Positions 19,836-28,785 of a stretch of 60,000 bases of DNA are shown in pieces (the stretch's first letter is position 1; each line of letters starts with the position of its first letter). This DNA comes from Takakia lepidozioides (lineage: Eukaryota > Streptophyta > Takakiopsida > Takakiales > Takakiaceae): assembly GCA_030704615.1 (NCBI GenBank), contig CM060732.1, positions 17,548,001-17,608,000 of the forward strand, given 5' to 3'. A model generated the notes under the pieces. It was given only the letters and a program-made list of their open reading frames with translations. It did not search any database and was not told the origin of the DNA. Made by a program: the position numbers and the translations under genes.

Positions 19836-20682
19836 TGGTGCTCATCCAGTCCATCGACCTTCGCTATTGCCGTGCACTTGCCAGCTATTTGAAAGCCTCC
19901 GGTATGAGGGTCGTGAAGACATGGAATTGTGTGAATAGCATGTACCTGACGAAGGGGGATCGTCCCGGAGAGATGGTAAATTTGCCTTCTTATTCCTCTT
20001 CTTGGTGGTTCTCGGATGGAGTTGCATAAGTCGCTCAAATGAATATGTAGGGGCCTGGTTTTCAAGCTTCTTAGTTCCTTGTGTATGTCCTGTTCGCAGA
20101 CTCGTTTGTTTGAAGCTGTTTGTCTCGTCCGAGTGCATCCACCTACGACTCCAGCCGTCTATGAACTTTTTGGGCAAGTTCATAGACGAGAGGACAGATC
20201 CTCCCACGGATGACATGCACCACAACTACGTGGACAGCAACGTGTGCTTGCGAAGGGGGAATGGGGTTCCTTGGAGAGGGGCCAGGGAGAGGAGCCCGGC
20301 TTTCATTCAGACGATTGTGGAGTGCTGCACCTACACAGACGCCAGAGTTCTGGATTTGTCAATGGGCACATGTTCGTCTCTTCAACATTCACATTTCGTG
20401 AGGTTTGTTTGACCTTGCACTTTCAGCTCTTCCCACCATTCCAAATGTGTCTTCAATGTCTGTTTCCTTCATTGTATTCCACTGCAGGTGCCTCCTACCA
20501 CGCTTGCAAGGCCAGTGCGCGACATCTCTTTGGGATTGAAGGGGATGCCGAGATTTACAAGAACCTCCTGATGGGTTTGGGTGGACACACTTCTCAAGTC
20601 CTTCCAAAGCCCCTACCCGTTGATATTGATACAGGGGAGACTTCCGACAAGGAGCTGGATGACGACTTTGCCTGTGAGTAAG

Positions 20683-22006
20683 TTCAACCTGTGGATGCTT
20701 GCATTGTTGTTTCAATACCCAGAATCACTGTTCTTAAGGCAAAGTGCACATGGGAGATATCCTCTTTGTTGGACTTGTGCATTGCATCATTGTGTGCAAA
20801 ATTGGTTTTTGTCCACTTGTGCAGGAGTCCGCGTGCTTCCTCTAACCCTCCAGGGCTATCACACCTTTTTGGACTTCTTTCAAGTCCTCCTCAGTCTTAC
20901 GTCCTACCTATCTATGCGGAGGCACTCGCAGCAAGCATGTCCATTCATGGCACTCACAGTCCAACCATCGACGGCCGTGGTAGAAGACGTGGTGTTGGGG
21001 CTGGAATCTTTGTGGATGACATAGCACTGGAGGTCGATACTGATTCTAATGACTATAACACTTGATATGAAGTTTTCTTTTGCTTTCATTCGGGGCCAAT
21101 TTTGAAATGGGATGGTTGTGTGTCCTTGTTGTCATGTTTGCAATGTGTGCATGGGATGCAAATTCATGGGAACAAACTATCGTTGGAGATGGGGGTTGCA
21201 TGGACTACCCGGATTGTTCCTTCAATCTATTTAGTGTCTTGCGGAGCTCACAGGCTTGTGTGCAGACGTTTGTTCGGGTAGAGCATTCTCGCATCATTTG
21301 CTCGTTGGTCTCCAAACCATTCTTGCTAGAAGAATGCTTGGTAAATCCATCATGATAAAGTCCACGTGATCAAAGAGCGTTCAGGCATTCTCAATTCTGG
21401 TGAGCATCCATGCTGCTCCCGCACATACCTGGCATGTTCGCAAGGGTGGTGAGTAAGAAAAGATTTCGCAGGGATCCGCTTTGGATGATGTGAGTGTGCA
21501 CCTGCTCACAACGTAGGCACATTCCAATGCAGGGGCTTGGTATGTTGATAACGTCTAAATGGATGCAATGGATAGAAAGGATGGATACAATGGATGTAAC
21601 ACATCCAGTCTGCATTCCCTGGAAATGGCTGATCAACCCGCGGTAATAGGTGACACCCACGGAAATAGGCCCTGTATGCATGCTGACGTGGCGTGAGCCT
21701 GTGCTGGGCTCATGGTTTCTTGGGCTCACAGGCTCACGCCTCTGGGCTCACAGAATAGCACCTTCCCTAAGTATCGGGGTGATGCATTTGGAGACGTTCG
21801 CGAATGTGTTCTTGGCGGAGACACTGAAGAAATGCGAGACCATCAATAAGCCCCTCAAGTTTGCGTGCCCCTGATAACATCCACCATTTTGCATTTCTTT
21901 TCATTGTTGCATGGTGTCAAGTACAAATTGATAGCCAGTTGCCGCAAGGCTCTCTCTCAAGTTTGGTTGCAGCAAGCTTGAGCAGCAATGTCGTGGTGAT
22001 AGTATT
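20683..22006 (+). other. Region downstream of methyltransferase-like copy 2; one exon-like block
   Basis: Between 20,690 and 21,760 I see only short frames that I cannot link to a family. A block at about 21,781-21,873 reads MHLETFANVFLAETLKKCET and ends in a stop. It resembles the block at 38,935-39,023 (MPLTNFKTILSAETYKKCES), so it is probably a real exon shared by the two loci. At 21,690-21,755 there is a cluster of GTGAGCC/GGCTCAC words in both orientations. Confidence 0.35.
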
Positions 22007-22716
22007 TGTCGTGCGCATACATATCGCTACACAACTACATCATTGTCCAAAACCACACAACACATGTGTACACCACACACTAGTATACCACTAGTCCACC
22101 ACTAGTCCGGCCACAAGTTCAACCACTAGGCTACAACTAGTCAGTCACTAGGCTGCCACTATGCTGCCCACTATGGCAGTCACTAGTCCACACAATGATA
22201 AAGAAGAAGAATACAAGCACAAGCTCATGCGAGCTCACAAAGCTGAAGCATAAACTCATGCATATATAAATTCATCACTCAAATACAAGTCAAGCCAAGT
22301 GCACCCCACGCCATGGGGAATCCACACTACGGCGCCATAGCTAGACGCGGTGAGGCTCAACTCGAGAAAGATGAGCCTCCCGCGCTTGCCGTGAAGATAA
22401 TCACTCCAGGGCCTAAATCTGCCTTGACCCCTGGATTGACACTTGGGCCAATCCCAAATGTCAATTGATATGTAAAAACTAGCTATTTCCTAGCTAGTTT
22501 CATACTAGTGATAAAATAACTTGACAGCTGTCGTGCGCATACATATCGCTACACAACTACATCGCTGTCCAAAACCACACAACACATGTGCACACCACAC
22601 ACTAGTATACCACTAGTCCACCACTGGTCCAACCACTAGTCCAACCACTAGGCTACAACTAGTCAGTCATTAGGCTGCCACTATGCTGCTCACTATGGCA
22701 GTCACTAGTCCACACA
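22007..22716. repeat. Pair of 188-bp direct repeats flanking 334 bp (short LTR or TRIM-like)
   Basis: 22,007-22,194 and 22,529-22,716 are near-identical, both starting TGTCGTGCGCATACATATCG and ending CACTAGTCCACACA. On the minus strand they run TG...CA. The right repeat is preceded, on that strand, by the purine-rich AGAGGGGGAT (complement of 22,717-22,727), right where the 3' LTR of the methyltransferase-carrying gypsy element should start. Two readings are possible: an LTR containing an internal duplication, or a small terminal-repeat element. I find no flanking target duplication and no matching sequence upstream of gag. Confidence 0.55.
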
Positions 22717-22974
22717 ATCCCCCTCTAGCTGGTGCTTAGGTCCCTCTAAGTCCAGGTAGCCACAAAATGCGATAGTGACCATAGCCTCATTAAGTCCTCC
22801 ACCACTGTCCCTACTACACTCAAACGCGATAGATCAAGAGGCCGGGTGCAAGAGTGCCCCATCGTTAGTCGCCATTTTGCAACCTATGAACTTGAGCCTG
22901 AGATCTCGTGTATTGACTCCTATGAGCTTGGCCTCCCATGTCTTGTTAGCTGCCTCTAGTCATGTCCACTGCCA

Positions 22975-23262
22975 CTATCCCAAGCAGTGTGGACACAACC
23001 AATCTCCATCAGGAACCTTCTCAAGAGGTGGTGTCAAGCATCCCATGTGCCAACCTCTTGAGCATCGATCACACACCAGCATGGTGGCTGCCCCTTTGGC
23101 AGACCCACAAAGCATGCACCTCAAACCTGCAGGTACCACTGCCAAGTTTGGATCAACTCTGCCATTGACATTGGGAAGGTGACATGGCGCACAATTACGC
23201 ACATGGTCTTTCCAAGTCATGCCATCCCGACCCTCCAAGATCAGGACTCCTGAGGGCAACAC
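22975..23262 (-). CDS. PHD finger at the C-terminal end of the integrase polyprotein
   Basis: 95 codons. Residues 49-93 show the C4HC3 pattern of a PHD finger: C49, C52, C64, C67, H72, C75, C90, C93, with the typical CDRCSRGWHMGCL and DGDWLCPHC segments. The frame is the same as that of the integrase upstream, from which it is separated by two in-frame stops (TAA at 23,329-23,331 and a TGA near 23,268). It was therefore probably the C-terminus of pol. PHD fingers bind histone H3 tails, so this could be an integration-targeting module in the position where chromoviruses have a chromodomain. That role is inferred. Confidence 0.8.
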   Translation of the reverse strand: MLPSGVLILEGRDGMTWKDHVRNCAPCHLPNVNGRVDPNLAVVPAGLRCMLCGSAKGAATMLVCDRCSRGWHMGCLTPPLEKVPDGDWLCPHCLG

Positions 23263-23328
23263 CTCTCAAACCCTCAGAATAACACGCCCTGCAGTGACAT
23301 CCAGGGTCGTAGGAGCAGTCTGTTGCAA

Positions 23329-24588
23329 TTAAACATAGTCACCAGGGCTAAACCTCCGAACCCCAGGACGATATCCTCCACCACGTATAGTGATATACCT
23401 CAACGTATCACGGTGCTGTGCAATGGCAAGATTCTCAAAAGCCATGGGCATGATTTTCTTGAACAACTCTGCACACTGATCACATGCACGTACCCACACA
23501 TCCGGATCGTCAAGGTTAAGGACTTGAGCAGTGTCCCTACGATTGGCTGCAGGCAAATCCGGCTCTCGGCCAAAGAGAAGAAAATATGGTGAGAAGGAGG
23601 CAAGTGATGCTTGTTTGCTGAACCTATAGCCCATGGCTAACCAAGGCACCTGAAGATCCCAATCTCCTAGGTGTCCCTTCTGCAAGCCATACTTGCGCAA
23701 ACCCCTCTTCACCGTCTGAACAACTCTCTCTGCCAAGCCATCGGCCTCAGGATGATCCCGAGAAGTGGTACGGTGGCCTATCAAGGCTTTATCACACAAA
23801 GCCTGAAACTCCCCCAAGAACTTTCTCCCTTGGTCCGTGAGTACCTCGGCTGGAGCACCGAATCGGCTAAGCACACGATCCAAGAATGCATACGCAGCCC
23901 CCTCACTAGCCTTGTCAGGAAATGGAACCAACTCAATCCACTTGGAGAAGTGCTCCACCATCACCAACACATATCTGTGGTGGCGCATAGTCAGTGGCAA
24001 CGGTCCTGCGAAGTCAAGACTCCACCTGTAGCCCAATCCCATGATTGGTAAATGATGCAACTGTGGTGTAGGGGCATTGAATAAAGCACGCACCCTGTCA
24101 CACACCATGCACCTAGCCACGAACTGTTGCACCTCTATATGCATACAACACCGAGCTCCAGTGTCATCCTGCTGGCTCGTGCATGGATTGTGACTCAATC
24201 CATCCGGATTGACCAAACCCGGTCGATGCACAACCTGAAAGTCATACTCTTGGAGTATGAGTGCCCACCATGTAAGCTTCCCCGTAAGCTTGTCTGACTC
24301 CATCAACCACTTGAGTGGCTGGTGATCCGTGACAAGGGTGAAGAGATTGCCGTATAGATAGCACCTGAAGTGTGCCACGGCCCACACTGCAGCTAAGCAC
24401 TCTCCCTCATATGAGCTATACTTAGCCTCTGCAGCGTTGTTTGAGCGGCTAGCATATGCCACTAAAAACTCTCTTCCCTCATCATCCGCCTGTGTGAGCA
24501 CCGCTCCAAGCCCCAGCATGCTCCAATCCGTATGCAGCTGAAAGGGACACCCCCTGATAGATCGTCTCAGGATAGGTGCCGGAGTCAA
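23329..24588 (-). CDS. RNase H and integrase of the methyltransferase-carrying gypsy element
   Basis: 419 codons. RNase H: TDWS (D21), SSYEGECLAAVWAV (E61), VTDHQPLKW (D88). A shortened zinc-binding region follows (FVARCMVCDRVRA). The integrase core carries D192 (WSLDFAGPL), D252 (VLTDQGRKF) and E288 (DGLAERVVQTVK), with exactly 35 residues between the last two, the canonical DD35E. The C-terminal part (FSPGDYV) begins the integrase barrel and stops at a TAA; the same frame continues downstream to the PHD finger. All catalytic residues are intact in this segment. Confidence 0.85.
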   Translation of the reverse strand: MTPAPILRRSIRGCPFQLHTDWSMLGLGAVLTQADDEGREFLVAYASRSNNAAEAKYSSYEGECLAAVWAVAHFRCYLYGNLFTLVTDHQPLKWLMESDKLTGKLTWWALILQEYDFQVVHRPGLVNPDGLSHNPCTSQQDDTGARCCMHIEVQQFVARCMVCDRVRALFNAPTPQLHHLPIMGLGYRWSLDFAGPLPLTMRHHRYVLVMVEHFSKWIELVPFPDKASEGAAYAFLDRVLSRFGAPAEVLTDQGRKFLGEFQALCDKALIGHRTTSRDHPEADGLAERVVQTVKRGLRKYGLQKGHLGDWDLQVPWLAMGYRFSKQASLASFSPYFLLFGREPDLPAANRRDTAQVLNLDDPDVWVRACDQCAELFKKIMPMAFENLAIAQHRDTLRYITIRGGGYRPGVRRFSPGDYV

Positions 24589-24787
24589 CCTCGCCTTGAG
24601 CTCTTGAAAAGCTCGTTCATGCTCATCTTCCCACTACCACTCCTGGTCCACCTTGGTTAGCTTGGTTAGAGCCTTTGCAATGGTACTAAATCCCTTGACA
24701 AACCGTCTATAATAGTTTGCCAACCCCATGAAAGCTCGAACTCGGCTCACATCCGTGGGGCGTGGAATTTGTGCAATGGCCTCTACC

Positions 24788-25477
24788 CTAGCCTCCAGGA
24801 TATATCATGTGACCCAGATACTCAATCTGGTTGTGGAAAAACTTGCACTTCCCCGAGTGCAACTTCAATCCATGCACTCTCCAGCGCTCCAATACCACTT
24901 GAAGGTGTCTCTCGTGCTCCTCCACCGTAGCACTAAAGATGATGATGTCATCTATGTAGCACCGCGCAAAGTCCACTCCTGCTAGAATCCCATCCATGAC
25001 TCTGTGAAACTCTGCAGGAGCGTTCTTAAGCCCATATAGGCAATCCTTGCCGTGCTCATTGATCCCCCAGAATGTTGTCTTCTGCTTGTCCACCTCCTTG
25101 ATCGGCAACTGGTCATATCCGGATCCTAAATCCAAAGTGCTAAAGACCTTAGCATGCCCAATGGCATCAAAGATCTCCTCCGGTGTGGGCATGGCATACT
25201 TATCGGACTTGGTCTGACAATTTACAGGCCGGTAATCACCGCACATACGTCTCTCCGTCCAATTGCCATAGACATCCTTCTTGGCTGGCATCACTGTGGC
25301 TGAAGCATACTCTCCACCAGAGAGCTCCACCAAACCTGCCTCCCAGAGATCTTGAGTCCTCATCTGAATCAAAGACCTCTCCATGTCACTGTATCTATAG
25401 GGTCTCCAAAAGATTGGCGTGTCAGTGGCCAACTCAATACGGATCTCTTGACCCTTCAGTGCTCCCAAGTCCTTCAA
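24788..25477 (-). CDS. Reverse transcriptase of the methyltransferase-carrying gypsy element
   Basis: 229 codons. The motifs are in order: WRPYRYSDMERSLI near the start, GDYRPVN (80-86), STLDLGSGYDQLPI (113-126, first catalytic Asp), YGLKNAPAEFHRVMD (148-162) and YIDDIIIFS (174-182, the YxDD active site). The 'thumb' segment KCKFFHNQIEYLGH follows. A frame break of about 200 bp separates it from RNase H. The catalytic residues are intact. Confidence 0.85.
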   Translation of the reverse strand: MKDLGALKGQEIRIELATDTPIFWRPYRYSDMERSLIQMRTQDLWEAGLVELSGGEYASATVMPAKKDVYGNWTERRMCGDYRPVNCQTKSDKYAMPTPEEIFDAIGHAKVFSTLDLGSGYDQLPIKEVDKQKTTFWGINEHGKDCLYGLKNAPAEFHRVMDGILAGVDFARCYIDDIIIFSATVEEHERHLQVVLERWRVHGLKLHSGKCKFFHNQIEYLGHMIYPGG

Positions 25478-25915
25478 ACTGAAGGCAAAGCAATTCCTGT
25501 AAGCCCTCAGGAACCGCTGTATACGTCGTCTCTCTCCTCCGGTGACAATGGGTCCAATGTCAGGCTCTCAATTGTCCTCCGTAACTGCAACCTTAAGTCT
25601 AGTGGGCTTAGAGGTAGAAGACGCGTCCAGTGGTTGCTATGTTGCAACCTCTTGAGCAGTACTCCCTACCTGCTCAGTCAATGACAAGGCCTCATCCTGC
25701 CCCATCATCTCATCCTTGAGGACTTCCTCAACCCGAGAAAAATCCCCAACCTCATCCATCACCGCCACCTTGGCTGCCAACTCCCTCTGAACCTCGAGCA
25801 CCTCCCATGTGTGCCATGGATGCCTGCACCCCGTGGTCCTCACATGCCCGCCCCCATTCACTACCTGTACCGTCTCGGTAGGCAGAGAGACCATCGAGGG
25901 AAGTGTACTCCGCAC

Positions 25916-26927
25916 TCTGCGTTGCTCAGCCATAGCCAAGCTGATAATCCAGGTCAAGCAATTGAGATCCATTGCTTGCCCCAACACCTGACGACATGAT
26001 GCCTCAGAAAGATACGGCACAGCCGTGGTACCAGTGGTAAAAACCCATTGCCCGCTCACGTTTGTCAGCATTAGGCTCCACTAATTGTTGCAACTAAGCA
26101 TCCCACAGGAGGCCAGGTCCACTATCCTGGAAAGCATGCGATCCTGGGAAGCTGAGCAGTGTAGGTAATGCTGCTCGTGGTTGACCCACCTTGTTGACCA
26201 CTGCCAAAGGCGAACGGTCATCGTATCTCACACGTTGAGACTGCCTCCTTGTGTCCAAAATGCTATCCACTGTGAGGTGTGCTGGCCGTTGCACCCCATC
26301 AAATGCACGCTTGAGCAGTGCGGGTGGCATCAGGTTAGTCCACCATAGCCGTGGACGATGAGCCCGTGACCCCACTGCAGCTGCATCTAGCAACACTGCT
26401 GACCCAAGCCACGACCAGACTTGATGCACACTGGCCATCATCTTGGCCCAAGAATCGCCCATCAGTGGCACATTCTCCAAGATGTATGCTGGAGATACAG
26501 CTTGATGAAGCTGCAAGTGGCGCAAAACCTGCACCATCTCCCAAAACAGACCCGACCTCGAGTCTCGCAATCCATTGCCATGCCCGGCTGATGAATGCCC
26601 TTAGGAGGGCCAACCTGCCACTACCAGATCAATGGAGCCAACCCGCTCCAAATCCTACGCCCCCATCAACGAAATGTCAGCTAGCAAGGCCTGCTGATAT
26701 CCACGAACTGCAGACACTGACAACAACTCAGGGTACTGCTGCACCAACTGAGCAACATGGCAAAGTGAAACACGTAGTGCAGTCTCATCCCTCTCCACAT
26801 ACAGGTAACACCAAACTCGCAGACCTTCCTGTAATACAACAACCAATCCAGTGCTGATCCCGCCAAACAAGTCCAGAAGACAAATGCCTTCATCCGGATA
26901 CTGCCACACAATAGGTGTGGTATCCAA
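25916..26927 (-). pseudogene. Cytosine-5 DNA methyltransferase domain within a gypsy pol (inactivated)
   Basis: C5-methyltransferase motifs follow one another on the minus strand. Motif I is ICLLDLFGGISTGL (about 26,885-26,844). Motif II is YLYVERDETAL. Motif IV is IDLVVAGWP, with the next codon, the expected catalytic Cys, reading Ser (26,604-26,606) and then a TAA (26,601-26,603). RDSRSGLFWEMVQVL comes next, then motif VI ILENVPL (ENV at 26,469-26,477) and motif VIII HRPRLWWTN. After a frameshift near 26,040, motif X is RQVLGQAMDLNCLTWII. A further TAG near 26,655 lies in the same frame. The domain would methylate cytosine in DNA; this copy cannot. It lies between protease and RT, and the linker after it (to 25,637) has no recognisable domain. 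Confidence 0.85.
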
Positions 26928-27408
26928 TGGTGATAACTGAGGTGGTCCTGGTGCAATCCCAGCATTCTCCTCCTCTCCTGATGATACAAAAGCCTCCTCC
27001 TAGGCTTGTTGTACCCGTCGATACCCGTTGCAAATCCTTGCTCGTGCCCCACAATGAAGTCTGAGCAACCATGGCAGACAACTCCGTCATACCATACATG
27101 TCATCCTGCTCTCCTGGAGGTGAGGCATCCTCTGAATTAGCGTTGCCCTCTAGCAACTCTCCAGGCCAAGTCACTACAGCTGTGAATGTTGTTAGTGTCG
27201 GCATCTTGCCCCGCTGGGCAACCGCAACTCCTCCTATGAACGTCACAGGGAGCTGCACACACCGGCCCTCCCCTGACTGCCATCCTGGCCTATAGGAAGC
27301 TGACTCCTCCCAAAAATCCAGGGTGAAGCCCATGGAGTATAATATTGCCCCACCAACCAGGACATTGTACGAGACCGCGTCTGTCACAATGGCCTTGGCT
27401 CGCATCAT
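26928..27408 (-). CDS. Linker between protease and methyltransferase
   Basis: Continues in the frame of the protease (KAIVTDAVSYNVLVGGAILY, SMGFTLDFWEESASYRPGWQ). It resembles the stretch after the protease in other gypsy polyproteins, where the enzyme's C-terminal strands (VLVGGAILYSMG) are followed by a variable spacer. It runs on to 26,890, where the frame closes and the methyltransferase continues in another frame. No domain of its own is recognisable. Confidence 0.5.
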
Positions 27409-27816
27409 TCAGCCATCTGTAGGGTGATCCGGCCGTAGTCTGATAGCCAACTCACGCCGTGTCATGCCCTGAGCCTGCTCCAATCCTCCCAGAGATGTCT
27501 GTATCTGGAAAGGACAAGGCTCCATATCCGCCTCCGTGAGGCCCAAGTCTGCAATAGCAGCTCTACCCAGCATCAATGGCTGAGCTCCCGAGTCCACCAA
27601 GACGCGCAGTGGCCGGTATCTCTTGCCTGCCAGTCCACTCAAGCAGAAAATGTCATCCCGGTTGTCTAACATGACAACTCCAGGTGTCACCATGGCGCGC
27701 TCAATGGCTGGCCTAGCTGGTAGCTCCATCAACTTGGTAGCTGCAACTTGCCATGGTGCCGCCATGGCAGTCTTGACCCTCAAATCCAAGGATCCCTCTG
27801 GCACTACACCTCCCAC
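27409..27816 (-). CDS. Retroviral-type aspartic protease region
   Basis: 135 codons. The active-site motif is VLVDSGAQPLMLG (D75-S-G-A), preceded by a strand (YRPLRV) and followed by AIADLGL. It would cut the Gag-Pol polyprotein. Upstream, the frame is broken between here and the zinc knuckle (frames change at about 28,060, 28,300 and 28,500). Confidence 0.75.
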   Translation of the reverse strand: MGGVVPEGSLDLRVKTAMAAPWQVAATKLMELPARPAIERAMVTPGVVMLDNRDDIFCLSGLAGKRYRPLRVLVDSGAQPLMLGRAAIADLGLTEADMEPCPFQIQTSLGGLEQAQGMTRRELAIRLRPDHPTDG

Positions 27817-28065
27817 CTCTCTGCAAAAGATGAAGTAACCTCCCCACTCTCACAGAGTGTAGCTGCCAGCCTGAATACCTCAGTTGGTCTTACCCCCGGC
27901 ATCGCAATCATGGTAGCCGAGAACAATGGAGCCTGGCACACAGATGTGGCCGTTCCCAGCAGCACACTAGCTGCCGTAGCCTTGGCAACACTAGGTAGTG
28001 GTGCTGCCTGTGTAGCTCTCCCCAATGGCATAATAACCTCTGCCTTGGTAACAGTCGGGTGAGAA

Positions 28066-28785
28066 CTAGGTGCCATGGATGGCGTCGACACTGTCTCCGC
28101 GTGGCTCTGGAACTTGTGCTGCTCCTCGAGTCACGGTTGCAGCAGACTCCACTTGCACTAGTGGTAGTGCTGCCCCACACATGAATCCTATGCCTCCCAT
28201 ATCTCCTCCCTCAGGAGCCGGAGGTGGACCATCCGGCCTTGGAGCCGGTACCACTTGAGCTGTAGCCATGGCAGCGAGCCTCTGCTCTAGCTGCTGAAGC
28301 CGGTTGGCCATGCCTTGGTCAACACCCTGACCTCCGCGTCCTTGGCCATGTTGAGCTTGCCCTTGGCCTGCACCTTGTGCCTGGCCACCTCGTCCTCTCT
28401 AGGCTGCTCCACCTCGCCCCCGGCCACCATTGTTCCCTTGGATGCAAACCATAACACTGGTCCTCTCCATGCCCGTGCTTGCCACAATGACCACACTGCA
28501 ATTGTGCAAGCTGTGCATGTGCCGGCCCTTTGCCTCCCTATGGGAAATCCTTCTTGACATGGGGTCCTCCACATGTCCAACACACCACCTCCACCCGTTG
28601 TTGGCCTACAAATGAAGGGAGAGACCCCTGCATCTGAGGTCATCTCTGTCCTTCCCTGAGCTTCACCTGAGCCCCTTTGTTGCCTTGAGCATGTTGAGGT
28701 AGTGATTGGCTAGGAGCACCACTACCCCGTGGTGTCTCCTTAGCAAATCCCACCATGACCACTCGTTCTTCCACCATGTTGAGCT
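28066..28785 (-). pseudogene. Gag C-terminus with zinc knuckle (frameshifted)
   Basis: The CCHC zinc knuckle CGHCGKHGHGEDQC (C-x2-C-x4-H-x4-C) lies at about 28,495-28,450. Downstream, MANRLQQLEQRLAAMATAQV followed by a Pro/Ala-rich stretch suggests a short coiled coil and linker. The pieces are in at least three frames, so this part of the element is degenerate. Confidence 0.7.

Larger units (their letters stand above)
18473..20682 (+). pseudogene. Amino-methyltransferase-like gene, copy 2, split by a solo LTR
   Basis: Exons with GT-AG borders: about 18,473-18,577 (MANVAFLAMMESR, WERIVEFLGT), 18,662-18,769 (KLIILDIPDRLPVPDVPPS, the motif IV-like segment), 18,856-19,975 interrupted by the LTR (VLVLIQSIDLRYCRALASYL, GMRVVKTWNCVNSMYLTKGD), 20,100-20,371 (AVYELFG ... 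SPAFIQTIVECCTYTDARVL and motif I DLSMGT) and 20,488-20,682 (ASYHACKASARHLFGIEGD, then an acidic tail). The last intron, 20,372-20,487, lies at the same codon as in copy 1. Frame breaks occur at an 8-A run (18,665-18,672) and a 5-T run (20,167-20,171). In the spliced product the last Gly of motif I becomes Cys. The DPPY equivalent is absent, as in copy 1. It is no longer functional as it stands. Confidence 0.6.
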
